The position numbers and the translations under genes are program-made. 64,000 bases of DNA. Origin: JBCCQL01 sp039414355 (GTDB taxonomy: Bacteria; Planctomycetota; Planctomycetia; Pirellulales; Lacipirellulaceae). Shown here one piece after another: positions 51,269-60,053 of this stretch. Under the pieces are notes generated by a model. That model had not been told where the DNA came from and ran no database searches. It saw only the letters and a list, made by a program, of their open reading frames with translations. Positions within the stretch are counted from its first letter, which is position 1. Each line of letters starts with the position of its first letter. The stretch is from contig JBCDJN010000014.1 in the NCBI GenBank assembly GCA_039414355.1, positions 3,274-67,273 on the forward strand, in the 5' to 3' direction.

Positions 51269-52306
51269 TTAGCCGTGGGCGCCAGCCCCGGTCTTACCAT
51301 TGGACGCAGAACCGTCCTCGTCACCAACCGCCTCGATCAGTCCACGCAGTACCGACTCCGCCGTCGCCGCCCCACCGCGTGTTGGCAGCGGCAACGCGAC
51401 GCCGTCATTGCGGTGCCATGTCCCGCCGCCTTCGCTGAGCGGCGTGATGGGAAAGCCGACCGCGTGCGGCGGGTGGCTGACGTGCTTCGGCTGCACATCG
51501 ATAATCGGCCCCGTATCGAGCCGGATGATCACGTCCCACTCGCCACGCTCGCCCGCGGACCAGAACGTCGCCTCGCCCGGAAGGTAGCGGGGGTAGCCGC
51601 GGGCGAAGTCGACCGCCATCGGGTAGCCCGTTTGCCAGGCGAGCACGTTCTCCGCTCCGGTTGCATTCGACTCGGACGGCAGCGAGGCAACCACCACGCG
51701 CGTGCGGTCGTGCACTTCCTGGGCGAGCTGCGTCATCGCCGCCACCGCCGCGGGGCCGCCTTCGGCGACGGGCTTTCCACGGACAATCGTCGCGTAGTTC
51801 GCGCCCGCGATCCGATCAAGCAGCGCTCGCCACGCGTTGAGCGACACGCCGGTCTGCTGCTCGACAACCGTCTCGTCGAGCGCCACGCCGGCCGCCAAAG
51901 CCCGCAGCACGCCGAGCGCTTCGTAGTCGGCGCCGTCGGCGAGCGGGAAGTCGGCGGACGGGACTTCGACGATCGAACGAGTAGCGCCGTCGCCGATGCG
52001 ATCGAAACCCGGCAGCGGCTTCGGCTCGCAACGCCAGTAGACGATCAGGTTGGATCGGTCCGCGATCTCGCCATACGTGGCGCCCACGCCGCCAACGGCT
52101 TGGAACGCCAAGACCGACGCCGCATCGGCGGGCGAGCCGGTCCAGTCGACGGCGCCCCGCAGCCGATCGGCGAGTTCAACGGCGAGGCGTTGGGCCTCGA
52201 CCGAGACGGCGCCCAGGCCGCAAATCAGCGTGCGTCGCGACTCGCGCAGCCAACCGCCGGCGAGCTCATACGGATCGATGGCGGCGTCCCGCCCGGCGAA
52301 GGTCAT
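51269..52306 (-). CDS. fhcB: Formylmethanofuran dehydrogenase subunit B-like, FhcB
   Basis: 345 residues resembling the shortened bacterial FhcB. Segments CGLGAVSVEAQRLAVELADR, DWTGSPADAASVLAFQAVGG, TYGEIADRSNLIVYWRCEPK and QTGYPMAVDFARGYPRYLPG match subunit B of formylmethanofuran dehydrogenase. In bacteria the subunit has lost the molybdopterin/tungsten active site and plays a structural role in the Fhc complex. The protein is shorter than the archaeal FwdB (about 430), and no Cys ligand for the metal is visible in the expected region; this fits the bacterial form. Its ATG overlaps the stop of the upstream cytochrome/LRR gene (ATGA), so the two are translationally coupled. Together with fhcA it supports H4MPT-linked C1 metabolism. 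Confidence 0.85.
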   Translation of the reverse strand: MTFAGRDAAIDPYELAGGWLRESRRTLICGLGAVSVEAQRLAVELADRLRGAVDWTGSPADAASVLAFQAVGGVGATYGEIADRSNLIVYWRCEPKPLPGFDRIGDGATRSIVEVPSADFPLADGADYEALGVLRALAAGVALDETVVEQQTGVSLNAWRALLDRIAGANYATIVRGKPVAEGGPAAVAAMTQLAQEVHDRTRVVVASLPSESNATGAENVLAWQTGYPMAVDFARGYPRYLPGEATFWSAGERGEWDVIIRLDTGPIIDVQPKHVSHPPHAVGFPITPLSEGGGTWHRNDGVALPLPTRGGAATAESVLRGLIEAVGDEDGSASNGKTGAGAHG

Positions 52307-53424
52307 TGCGCGTTCTTCAGAGCTTCGAGTTCCGCATTCAGCTCCTTCTCGCGGGCGCTTGCCGCTTCGAGCTTCTGCTTCGCCTCGGCCAGTTGTTTCT
52401 CAGCGGCGGTGGCTTGCTGCTCGGCGGTGGTCCGCTCGCCCACGACCCGCTCCAGCTCGCCCGTCAACCGCTCGCGAACCACGCCCGGGTGATTCCAGCC
52501 GAGGTTGACTATCAGGCCGGGCTTGTCGGCTTGGATTTTCTTGGCCGCCTCGAAGGTGACTCCGGTCTGCCAGACGTAGAGCCGCGAGAGCTTGGGCAAT
52601 GCCGCCAACTCCGCCAGCCCCGGGTTGCCGACCTTCGAACCGTAGAGGTTCAGGTACTCCAGCCGCTTGAGCCCCGCGATCGACCCCATGGCGGCGTCGG
52701 TCACCGCGGTGTTCTCCAGGTGAAGCCGGCTGAGATTGATCAGCGTCGCGAGCCCGCGGACCCCGTCGTCGGTGACTTTCGTTCGACCAAGATCGAGCCA
52801 CGCCACGTTGGGCGCCACGGCCTGCACGAGCGTTAGCGTCTCGTCGGTCACTTCGCCCGGGCCGCTGGGGAAGCCGATGCTCAGCAGCGGGCTGCCGGCG
52901 TAGAGCGGAACAACCGAGGCGCCCGCCGCTTGCAGGGCGGCAATGGCTTCGGCAGACGCCGGGGCCGGTGCGGGCTCGGCTTCTGCTTCGGCCGGCTCGG
53001 CCTCCGCCATCTCGGCTTCGGGCACCGCTTCTGCGCTCGTCAGGATCGCCCCCTGCTCAATCCACAGCCGCACGCTCTGGACCTGCTCGTCGGTGAGCCG
53101 CTTGCCTCCCTTGGGCATCCGCAGCGGGTCGTCGTCCGGCAGCGTCAGGCGGTTGTAGAGCTCACTCGACTCGGGGTCGCCCGCGACGACGAGGCCGATC
53201 TCCTCAAGCTCCTTCATCAGCTCCGTGGTGTGCATCCGCAGTTCACCCAGCCCCTTCTTCTCGCCGTGGCACTTGTAGCACCGCCCGGCGAAGACCGGCT
53301 CCACGACTTTGGCGAAGTCCACTATCGGCGGGCCGCTCGCCGCTTGTTCCGCGTACGCAGAACAGGCGAAAAGGAGGGCTGGCAGAAACAGGGCAGACTG
53401 GCGAATCCAGGGACTGATCAACAT
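52303..53424 (-). CDS. Planctomycete-type cytochrome c with leucine-rich repeats
   Basis: 373 residues from the ATG at 53424, which opens a good signal peptide (MLISPWIRQSALFLPALLFA, cleavage near AYA|EQ); the long frame upstream is antisense to the neighbouring gene. A PSCyt1-type heme domain has CYKCH (Cys49, Cys52, His53) and the family ending RMPKGGKRLTDEQVQSVRLW with WIEQGA. An Ala/Glu/Pro linker follows, then leucine-rich repeats (about 210-300: LRLHLENTAVTDAAM-type units) and a C-terminal coiled coil (about 325-373). It is exported to the periplasm or paryphoplasm. The function of these cytochrome/LRR hybrids is unknown; electron transfer coupled to protein binding is a guess. The stop overlaps the fhcB start. 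Confidence 0.88.
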   Translation of the reverse strand: MLISPWIRQSALFLPALLFACSAYAEQAASGPPIVDFAKVVEPVFAGRCYKCHGEKKGLGELRMHTTELMKELEEIGLVVAGDPESSELYNRLTLPDDDPLRMPKGGKRLTDEQVQSVRLWIEQGAILTSAEAVPEAEMAEAEPAEAEAEPAPAPASAEAIAALQAAGASVVPLYAGSPLLSIGFPSGPGEVTDETLTLVQAVAPNVAWLDLGRTKVTDDGVRGLATLINLSRLHLENTAVTDAAMGSIAGLKRLEYLNLYGSKVGNPGLAELAALPKLSRLYVWQTGVTFEAAKKIQADKPGLIVNLGWNHPGVVRERLTGELERVVGERTTAEQQATAAEKQLAEAKQKLEAASAREKELNAELEALKNAQ

Positions 53425-53602
53425 TGATGAACGCCTTGAACAGGGAGTTGCCATCGGTAACACCACTTGCGAGTCTAGCCACGCGGGCGCACGCGTTCTA
53501 CCGAGCCGGCCGCCCGGGCGACCCGGTTGGGCGGAAATCGCGTGCCGACCGCCGCCAATCGTATGAGCTCTCCCGCCAACACCCGCCCCCCAAGGCCCTG
53601 CC

Positions 53603-55369
53603 GTGCCCCTGCCACGTTTGCTGATTTGGTCGCTCGCCCTTGTCTGGCTGACGCTGCTACCCGGGACGCCCGTGGCCGCCGCCACTCCGGCCGAGGAGCT
53701 GAACGCGCTCATCGCCAAGGCGTGGGAGTTCCGCATGCAGGAGTATCCCCAGTTCGCCACACGCACGGGCGACCACCGATTTAACGACAAGCTGGCGAGC
53801 GTTTCGCTGGCCGACGCGGAGCGGCGGAACCAAGCCGACCAAGGGTTTCTGGACCGGCTCGCAGCCATCGACGCGGACGCGCTCGCCGGCCAGGACCGCG
53901 TGAACTACAAGCTGTTTGAGCGTGAACTGCGTGACGGGATTGCCGAGTACGGATTCAATGACCACTTGGTCGCCATCAGCAATCGTTCCGGCTTTCACAT
54001 TTCGTTCCCTGACCTGCCGAAGCTCACGCCGCTGGCGACGACCAAAGACTTCGAGAACTACCTCGCCCGGCTCCGCGCGTTCGGCGACTACGCCGATGGC
54101 AACATCGCGCTGCTCCGCGAGGGCGTGCGGACCGGTTACACGCTGCCGGCGGTGATCCTCGAAGGCTGGGAGGATTCGGTCGACGCCCACATTGTGGACG
54201 ACCCGACCGAGAGCGTCCTGTACGAGCCGCTCACGAACCCGCCCGCCACGGTCCCCGCCGGCGAGCACGACCGGCTACGCAAAGCCGCCAAGTCAGCGAT
54301 CGCGGAGTCGGTCGTCCCCGCGTACCAACGATTCCGCCGGTTCATGGCGGACGAGTACCTGCCGAACTGCCGGACCGCGATCGGCGCCTCCGCGCTGCCC
54401 GGCGGCCGTGAGTTTTACCGCCACCGCGTCCGCAAGTTCACCACGCTCGACACCACGCCCGAAGAGGTCCACGCCCGCGGCTTGGCCGAGGTGAAGCGGA
54501 TCCGGTCGGAGATGGACGCGATCATCGAACGCGTCGGCTTCGACGGCGACTTCGCGGCGTTCGTCGAGCACCTGCGCACCGAGCCGAAGTTCTACGCCAA
54601 GACGCCCGACGAGTTGCTCGCCAAGTGCGCGCTCATCCTCAAGCGCGCCGATGGGCAGTTGCCGAAGGTCTTCGCCGTGCTGCCCCGGACGCCTTATGGC
54701 CTGGTGCCGGTGCCGGACTACATCGCCCCCAAGACCACCAGCGCGTACTACATGCGGCCCGGCGGCGACGGCACAACCGCCGGCAACTACTACCTGAACA
54801 CCTACAATCTGCCGAGCCGACCGCTCTACGCGCTCGAGGCGCTCTCGCTCCACGAGGCGGTGCCCGGCCACCACCTGCAACTCGCCCTGCAGCAGGAGCT
54901 GCCGGACATGCCGCCGTTCCGCAAGTACTCGGGGTTCACCGCGTTCATCGAAGGCTGGGCGTTGTACTCGGAGCGGCTCGGGCTGGAGATGGGTTTCTAC
55001 GAAGACCCCCACAGCGACTTCGGCCGGCTGACGATGGAGATCTGGCGGGCGTGCCGGTTGGTGGTGGACACGGGCGTGCACTACTTCGGCTGGACGCGTG
55101 ACGAGGCGATCGCCTTCATGGCCGCCAACTCGGCGATGTCGCTGCACAACATCCGCGCGGAGGTCGATCGCTACATCGGCTGGCCCGGCCAGGCGCTCGC
55201 CTACAAAACGGGCGAGCTGAAGATCCGCGAGCTTCGCGGCATGGCCGAAGAGCGGCTCGGCGATGAGTTCGACGTCCGCGAGTTCCACCGCGTGGTGCTC
55301 GGCGCCGGCGCGGTCCCGCTGGACGTGCTGGAGGAGAACGTCGTCGCGTGGGTTGAGTCGGCCGAGTGA
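53603..55369 (+). CDS. DUF885 family secreted metallo-hydrolase
   Basis: 588 residues from a GTG that opens a signal peptide (LPRLLIWSLALVWLTLLPGT, then AAA). The DUF885 signature is clear: LHEAVPGHHLQLAL, a HExxxGHH zinc site (His417, Glu418, His422), followed by EGWALYSERLG, which supplies the third ligand Glu. The upstream region has the family's GGDGTTAGNYYLNTYNLPSR. DUF885 proteins are found in peptidase-like clan MA folds and are thought to be carboxypeptidase-like, but a substrate has not been established. Full length for the family is about 560-620, so it is complete. It is divergent from the cytochrome/LRR gene with 178 bases between. Its 3' end faces the membrane-protein gene with 7 bases to spare. 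Confidence 0.9.
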   Translation: MPLPRLLIWSLALVWLTLLPGTPVAAATPAEELNALIAKAWEFRMQEYPQFATRTGDHRFNDKLASVSLADAERRNQADQGFLDRLAAIDADALAGQDRVNYKLFERELRDGIAEYGFNDHLVAISNRSGFHISFPDLPKLTPLATTKDFENYLARLRAFGDYADGNIALLREGVRTGYTLPAVILEGWEDSVDAHIVDDPTESVLYEPLTNPPATVPAGEHDRLRKAAKSAIAESVVPAYQRFRRFMADEYLPNCRTAIGASALPGGREFYRHRVRKFTTLDTTPEEVHARGLAEVKRIRSEMDAIIERVGFDGDFAAFVEHLRTEPKFYAKTPDELLAKCALILKRADGQLPKVFAVLPRTPYGLVPVPDYIAPKTTSAYYMRPGGDGTTAGNYYLNTYNLPSRPLYALEALSLHEAVPGHHLQLALQQELPDMPPFRKYSGFTAFIEGWALYSERLGLEMGFYEDPHSDFGRLTMEIWRACRLVVDTGVHYFGWTRDEAIAFMAANSAMSLHNIRAEVDRYIGWPGQALAYKTGELKIRELRGMAEERLGDEFDVREFHRVVLGAGAVPLDVLEENVVAWVESAE

Positions 55370-55376
55370 TCCGCGG

Positions 55377-56228
55377 TCACGCGCCCGCCGACGTGAACAC
55401 GCCGAGGATGCTCAGGCCGATGTACAGCAGCAGGGTGATCCACCACCCCAGCGCGAGCATCGGCGGCATCTGCACACCGGCGGCGAAGGCTACCAGGCCC
55501 GCCACCGCCACCAGACCAAGGACCGCGGCGGCGGCGCCAACGCCAATCAGGCTCAGGATGCCCATCAAAACGGACGCCACGCCGAGCGCAATGAGCACTT
55601 GCTTCATGGAGAAGTTGAAGCGGAACGTCGGCTTCTCCTCGTCGGCGTCGTCGTCGGCCCGGTAAAAGGCCTCTTGCTCGGGGTCCCAGTCGTCGTCGAG
55701 CTCGTCAGCTTGCGGCTCGCCCGCCTCGCCGCAGCGGGCCCGCTCGACGAGCTGCTTCCGCTTTGCATCGAGCGCGGCTTCGCGGCGGCGGTCTTTCCAC
55801 GCCAAGAACGCGTTGGCCACCACCAAGGCGGTCAGCACCAAGAGCATCAGTGCCGCCACGCTGCTGCCGATGAGCTTCGCCGCCGAAAGGAACACGGCCA
55901 GCGCCGCCGTGCCCATGAGCATGTGCTTGATCTGGAAGCGGAACTTAAAGTCCTTGAGGAACTCGTCGAGGTCCTGGCCAGAGTTGGCGTCCTCGTAGAC
56001 CTCGTCGATGTCGAGCGCCGTCGTCGCGCGAACCACTTCCTCTTCCGCACGACGCTGCTCGGACGCGATGATGTCGGGGTCGACGGGCTCGAGCTCGTAG
56101 TCCTCGCCGTCGTCGTCGAACTCATCGTCGAAGTCGCGGCCCGTGGGCTTCGCTTCAGACGGCTCGGTCGTGGACCGGTAGAACCGGTCGCGGTCCACGG
56201 GATCGGAGGAGGAATCGCCGGTAGGCAT
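55377..56228 (-). CDS. Hypothetical membrane protein, acidic N-terminus, about six TM segments
   Basis: 283 residues from the ATG at 56228 (MPTGDSSSDPVDRDRFYRST). The frame upstream overlaps the next gene and is not coding. Residues about 1-75 are acidic and likely disordered (DDEFDDDGEDYELEPVDPD). A cytoplasmic segment follows with KFRFQIKHMLMGTAALAVFL. There are two hydrophobic stretches (about 107-140), a soluble acidic loop with RRREAALDAKRKQLVERARC, then a second KPTFRFNFSMKQVLIALG motif and three or four more hydrophobic stretches to the end. The two FRF-x5-KxxLx start motifs suggest an internal duplication. I do not recognise the family; similar proteins seem to be planctomycete-specific. 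It shares strand with the TPR lipoprotein gene 94 bases upstream. Confidence 0.75.
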   Translation of the reverse strand: MPTGDSSSDPVDRDRFYRSTTEPSEAKPTGRDFDDEFDDDGEDYELEPVDPDIIASEQRRAEEEVVRATTALDIDEVYEDANSGQDLDEFLKDFKFRFQIKHMLMGTAALAVFLSAAKLIGSSVAALMLLVLTALVVANAFLAWKDRRREAALDAKRKQLVERARCGEAGEPQADELDDDWDPEQEAFYRADDDADEEKPTFRFNFSMKQVLIALGVASVLMGILSLIGVGAAAAVLGLVAVAGLVAFAAGVQMPPMLALGWWITLLLYIGLSILGVFTSAGA

Positions 56229-56322
56229 GCGGGCTGGCTTCCGGGGTTGAACGCGATTCAACCCAGTATACGAAAGCCGCGGCAGCGACGGCGAGATTCG
56301 CCCGCTTGCCGCTGCGAATCGC

Positions 56323-57135
56323 TCAGTACCGCGCCGTGGTCTGCCAACGGTCAACCATCCGCGTAGGCGCCTGCACGGCCGGCCCCGGCGTGGCGGTGCC
56401 GAGCGCCGCATTCAGCGCGGCGACGCGGCCCGAGACTTCGGGCTGGAAACGGTTCAACTCCAGCGATCGCTGGTAGTTCTCCAGCGCCTGCCGATGGTCG
56501 CCCGCCTGATCACGCAGCCGACCGAGCGCCGTGAACGCCCGCGCGTTATCCGGGTCGGCAGCCAGCGCGGCCACGAGTTGGGCCGACGCCTGCTCGGGCT
56601 GGTTCGTCTCTTCCAGCAGTCGGGCCAGCTCGATCTTGGGCTCGGGGTTGTCGGGGCTCGCCAGGTTCCAGTGGTTGAGCAGCCGGAACGAGGCGTCTTG
56701 CCGGCCGGTCTCCGAGAGCAGCACGGCCAGGCCGCGGTAGCACTCGGTGTGGTCCGGGTCCCGCTCCAGGCATTGGTTGTAGAACATCTCCGCCTGCCGC
56801 AGATCGTCCGGCCGGCTGTGGAGCGTGCCCGTCTTGTGCAGCGACGCGGCCAGGTTGTAGTAGCCGTCCGCGGAGTCCGGATTGGCGGCCACGGCCTGCT
56901 GGAACTTCTCGGTCGCCGCGGGGTACGCCCCCTGCTGGTACAGGCGGACGCCCTCGGAGTTCTTCGCCTGGCTGGTCACGGTGTTACACCCGGCAGACGC
57001 CGAGAGCAACGCCAACGCCACCAACGCCGGCCCGAGGGCCGTGGCGCTTCGATTCACATTCGTTTCCGATGGCTGAAATACGGCTGGCGTCACCAGATTC
57101 GCCTCCCGCGAGTCCTTGGGAATCTCCGCACCCAT
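56323..57135 (-). CDS. TPR-repeat lipoprotein
   Basis: 270 residues. The N-terminal region ends in a lipobox (LALLSASAGC, modified Cys at about residue 50), which is preceded by about 33 extra residues; a shorter start closer to the hydrophobic run is possible, although the only good Met is the first. Four or five TPR units follow: GVRLYQQGAYPAATEKFQQA, ADGYYNLAASLHKTGT, TECYRGLAVLLSETGRQDAS and ARAFTALGRLRDQAGDHRQA. It should sit in a membrane facing the periplasm and act as a scaffold; the partner is unknown. The same-strand membrane protein downstream (94 bases) is a candidate. There is no enzyme motif. Confidence 0.85.
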   Translation of the reverse strand: MGAEIPKDSREANLVTPAVFQPSETNVNRSATALGPALVALALLSASAGCNTVTSQAKNSEGVRLYQQGAYPAATEKFQQAVAANPDSADGYYNLAASLHKTGTLHSRPDDLRQAEMFYNQCLERDPDHTECYRGLAVLLSETGRQDASFRLLNHWNLASPDNPEPKIELARLLEETNQPEQASAQLVAALAADPDNARAFTALGRLRDQAGDHRQALENYQRSLELNRFQPEVSGRVAALNAALGTATPGPAVQAPTRMVDRWQTTARY

Positions 57136-57409
57136 TCGCAGAGGGCGGGACCGTAGCAGGCGCTCGGCCGACGGACAATCGCAGTCTGATGCGAGATTAG
57201 CCCGCCACCGTTCCGCATTCCGGACAACCGTTACAGAGCGGCAAGTTCCCTGAACTCTCAGCTTTTTCCAGCCCGCAGGCCGAACCTATCTTCGCCAGGC
57301 AGGTGTATTTACGCAGTAGGTTGCGGCGAATGGAGTCGCCCCCGCGGGGTCGACGCGTCGGCCATGCCCGCGGGACCCTCCCCAAGTCCGCACACGCTGG
57401 AGACCGACG

Positions 57410-57946
57410 GTGGCAAAATCAACGACCGGGGCAAAGAAGAAGAAGCCGGCCGCGAGCTCGGCTCGCTCCCCCAAGAAGAAGGCGACCGCAAAATCGTCGA
57501 AGGCTACGGAGACCGAAGCCACCGAGGCGACCATCGACCGGCGCCGCAAGCCCCGCCGCACCGAGAAGGCGGAAAAGCCCGAGCCGATCACGGAAGAAAC
57601 GGGCGCCGGTCCGAAGCTGGAACGCCGCAAGAAGGTCAATCGCCGCCGACAAATCGACCCCACGACCTGCGAGCGGGACTACTCCGACCAGGAAGTGGAG
57701 TTCATGAACGCTCTGGACGACTACAAGCGGGCCAGCGGCCGGATGTTCCCGACCTGCAGCGAGGTCCTGGAGGTCATCCGCTCGCTGGGCTACGTCAAGC
57801 TGTCAGCCGCGGAGCTGGCGGCCCGGGCTGAGAACGACGCCGATGGCGACGCGGAGGCCGAAGACTCCGCTTTATCGGGCGAGGCGGCCACGGCCGACGC
57901 CCAAAGCGAGGCTTCCGAGGAAGAGCTCGAACCGGCGGCCGTCTAG
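57410..57946 (+). CDS. Lys-rich N-tail protein with conserved planctomycete domain
   Basis: 178 residues from a GTG. The first 50 residues are Lys/Ala/Ser-rich (AKKKKPAASSARSPKKKATA), like histone H1 tails, so binding to nucleic acid is plausible. The middle (about 70-125) is a compact domain: RRRQIDPTTCERDYSDQEVE, then FMNALDDYKRASGRMFPTCS and EVLEVIRSLGYVKL. This pattern seems to recur in planctomycetes and may be a regulatory helical domain. The C-terminus is acidic (Glu/Ala/Asp-rich). The charge layout (basic tail, domain, acidic tail) is notable. It is single and ends in a strong terminator. Function unknown; a DNA-associated or sporulation-like role cannot be told apart from sequence. 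Confidence 0.75.
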   Translation: MAKSTTGAKKKKPAASSARSPKKKATAKSSKATETEATEATIDRRRKPRRTEKAEKPEPITEETGAGPKLERRKKVNRRRQIDPTTCERDYSDQEVEFMNALDDYKRASGRMFPTCSEVLEVIRSLGYVKLSAAELAARAENDADGDAEAEDSALSGEAATADAQSEASEEELEPAAV

Positions 57947-58052
57947 TCCGCCGATTTTCGATGAAGGACGCGGCGCCTGCGAGTTGCGGGGCGTGATTTT
58001 GGACCGGGGGCGGTCGAATCCCCACGGCTCACGAGGCGGCGTGTCAACCAAA

Positions 58053-58105
58053 ACAGGCGGCGGGGCCGATTGCGATCGTGTCGGCCCAGCCGCCTGTAGG
58101 TTTTT
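58053..58105. terminator. Strong bidirectional rho-independent terminator
   Basis: ACAGGCGGC (58053-58061) pairs with GCCGCCTGT (58089-58097), with an inner GGCCGA/TCGGCC stem and an 11-base loop. The plus strand continues AGGTTTTT and the minus strand continues TTTTGG. It lies between convergent genes (stops at 57946 and 58140) and can serve both. Confidence 0.85.
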
Positions 58106-58139
58106 GTGGACGGTAATCCGCGGCCGGTGCAACGGTGCT

Positions 58140-58835
58140 CTAGCGTCGCCGGGCGAGTTCCCGCAGCACGTCGGCCGCGGCTTCGCAGCTGTCTTTGGCT
58201 TGTGGCTTGGCCGGCAGCGGCGGCAGTTTGCCGGGCTTCTTCTTGCCGCCCTTTTCCTCATCGCCTTCCTCGGCGCCCTCAGCGGCTTGCTCGCCCTCGT
58301 CGGCGGCATCGTCGTCGCCGGCCGCTGGGTCCTCAAGAATCGTCGCCTTGCCGTCCATCACGGCGTGGGTTTCGTCCATCCTAAAGGACTGCGTTTCCCG
58401 CATCGCGGCTTCGCTCTGGGGCTCGGGCCCGAGCAGCCAGCGGCTGATGTCGTCGTCTTCAACCGAGACGCTGTCGCCCTTCTCGGCCGTCCGCTGCAGC
58501 GAGTCGGCCACGCCTTCCACCTTGGGCCGCTTCTGGCGGTCGAGGTCGGCCGGGTGATCGAACACAAACTCCAGCGGCCCAACCTTCAGTTCATCGCCGT
58601 GACGCAGGGGCGTTTCGCCCTCGATATTGGCGCCGTTGACGAACGTGCCGTTCCGGCTGCCTAGATCCTGGACGGTCACACCTTGTTCGGTCCGCAGCAG
58701 CACGCAGTGGCGTCGGCTGATCGCGTCGCTCCCGGCGCGCAGCGTGCAGTCGCTCGCCCTTCCGATGACGAACTTGTGCTTCTTCAGCGGTATTTCGGCA
58801 CCGCTCTTGGCGCCGGCAAGGACCTTCAACTTCAT
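58140..58835 (-). CDS. FHA-domain protein
   Basis: 231 residues from an ATG with GGGG six bases upstream. Residues about 1-95 are a complete FHA domain: FVIGRASDC (the conserved Gly-Arg), SRRHC (Ser-x-x-His), then LGSRNGTFVNG (the Asn loop), which bind phosphothreonine. After a linker comes an acidic low-complexity stretch (Asp/Glu/Ala) and a basic Pro-rich part (GGKKKPGKLPPLPAKP), ending in a short helix. FHA proteins relay signals from Ser/Thr kinases; two such kinases are encoded in this window (26304 and 40559), but no adjacency links them. Probably monocistronic. The phosphoprotein partner is unknown. Confidence 0.92.
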   Translation of the reverse strand: MKLKVLAGAKSGAEIPLKKHKFVIGRASDCTLRAGSDAISRRHCVLLRTEQGVTVQDLGSRNGTFVNGANIEGETPLRHGDELKVGPLEFVFDHPADLDRQKRPKVEGVADSLQRTAEKGDSVSVEDDDISRWLLGPEPQSEAAMRETQSFRMDETHAVMDGKATILEDPAAGDDDAADEGEQAAEGAEEGDEEKGGKKKPGKLPPLPAKPQAKDSCEAAADVLRELARRR

Positions 58836-59242
58836 GTCTTACCCCTAAATCGCTCCGCGAAAGATAGACGTGGAAATAGCAGAACTCGCGGCAACAGAGC
58901 GAAGCTAGCGGCTAGAGATGTTGGACGGGCCTCGGAGTCGGGTGCCTGAGGTGGAGAGGGATGAGGGGCGGCAAGGAGGCGGAAGAAAAAACGATAGGAT
59001 AAGGAACTCTTCCACCGTCGCACTCCGGCCGGCGCCGGGGTGCAAGCAAGCTAGCCGACACCTCCATCGTATACATAACGCCCCCGCTTGGGCGAGGGCC
59101 TTTCGGAAGCCACTGTAGTTATCGGCACAATCGCGTCGCTACCCTCGATTCGCGCACGGCTCTCTAGCAAACTCACGCAACGTTCACATCGGCCGAGGCT
59201 CCTCCGCAAGGCGGCCGCGCCAAGTGGGCGGCTGCCCGACAA
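58836..59242. other. Intergenic region, no gene seen
   Basis: These 407 bases between the FHA gene (start side) and the lipoate-ligase-like gene (stop side) contain only short frames without family features. An imperfect hairpin (GCCCCCGC, loop TTGG, GCGAGGGC at about 59080-59099) followed by CTTT may end the ligase transcript or be incidental. The first 40 bases should hold the FHA promoter; no clear boxes were seen. Confidence 0.4.
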
Positions 59243-60013
59243 CTAACGTCGCTTCGACCAGGCGACGTTTCCAAATCGCCCCGCCAACTCACGTTCGGCT
59301 TTCCGCAACATCTCTCGGCCGAGTGTTGCCTCCGCGAGCTCCGCGTCCAGACACCCTGCCATGGCCTCGGCGAGCGGTGCGACCAAGTCGGCCGTCCTCT
59401 CACTAATGTCTCCGCCGAACAATTCCGCTAGCCCGGGCAGCTCCGGCGCCGAGGCTGACTGGGCCAGCAGCAGGCCGCCGTGCTGCAGCACGGCGCCCCG
59501 CCGCTTCCGCTGGGCGCTACCCATGACTTTGTGCTCAGCGCCCGCCGAAACCGCCAGCAGATCGCCCTCGCTCCGCCGTTGGAAGCACAAGAACGGCTCG
59601 TCGGCGGGCGGGCGGACTATTGCCGAGTCGCACAGCTTGAGCTCGGCGCCGGGCAGGGCGTTCTCCAGCACTGAGACCACCGCCGCGTGCACCCGCCGGT
59701 AGCAGCTCTCGGCCCCCCCGTCGGGCAACGCGGCCGCGGGCAGGGCGAGACTGTAGGTCAGCTCATGGTCGTGAATGAGCGCCCCACCGCCCGAGTGCCG
59801 GCGGACGCAGGGCAAGGCGGCGCTGGCCGGGTGGCGCTGGCGGTCCGCGTGCTTCTGGAAGTATCCGAGCGAGACCGTCGGCTCACGCCACCGGTAGAAC
59901 CGAAGGATCGCCTCGCCGTGCTCGATCGCCCAATCCAAGAGCGCCTCATCGACCGCCATGTTCCAGGCGCCGTCGCCGGGCGGATCGATGATGAGGGCGA
60001 GTCTGGTTGGCAT
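59243..60013 (-). CDS. Lipoate-protein ligase A family protein (LplA/LipM type)
   Basis: 256 residues of the biotin/lipoate protein ligase fold. The active-site loop is RRHSGGGALIHDHELTYSLA, the RRxxGGGxxxHxxxLxYS signature of lipoate ligases and octanoyltransferases. A later segment has LLAVSAGAEHKVMGSAQRKR with the catalytic Lys and GxAQ motif. It also has NMAVDEALLDWA near the N-terminus. Members attach lipoate or transfer octanoate to carrier proteins. Its place beside gcvPB and gcvPA fits lipoylation of the H protein, which is not in the window but probably upstream. Whether it uses free lipoate or octanoyl-ACP cannot be read from the sequence. It is separated from gcvPB by a small inserted ORF. 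Confidence 0.9.
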   Translation of the reverse strand: MPTRLALIIDPPGDGAWNMAVDEALLDWAIEHGEAILRFYRWREPTVSLGYFQKHADRQRHPASAALPCVRRHSGGGALIHDHELTYSLALPAAALPDGGAESCYRRVHAAVVSVLENALPGAELKLCDSAIVRPPADEPFLCFQRRSEGDLLAVSAGAEHKVMGSAQRKRRGAVLQHGGLLLAQSASAPELPGLAELFGGDISERTADLVAPLAEAMAGCLDAELAEATLGREMLRKAERELAGRFGNVAWSKRR

Positions 60014-60017
60014 CGGT

Positions 60018-60037
60018 CTCTCGCGGAGACGCAGAGG
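60018..60037. repeat. Inverted repeat, left arm (CTCTCGCGGAGACGCAGAGG)
   Basis: This 20-base word matches the reverse complement of 60364-60383 in 19 of 20 positions. The two arms bracket the small ORF at 60054-60353. The word family (CGCAGAGG, CGCGGAG) is a common intergenic repeat type in planctomycetes and some other bacteria. Confidence 0.85.
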
Positions 60038-60053
60038 AGCGGCACCCTAACGC

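Noticed and set aside
45833..52306. Molybdenum-dependent formylmethanofuran dehydrogenase served by the nearby mobA
   Set aside because: FhcB here is the short bacterial type without visible metal ligands, so MobA is probably unrelated to it.
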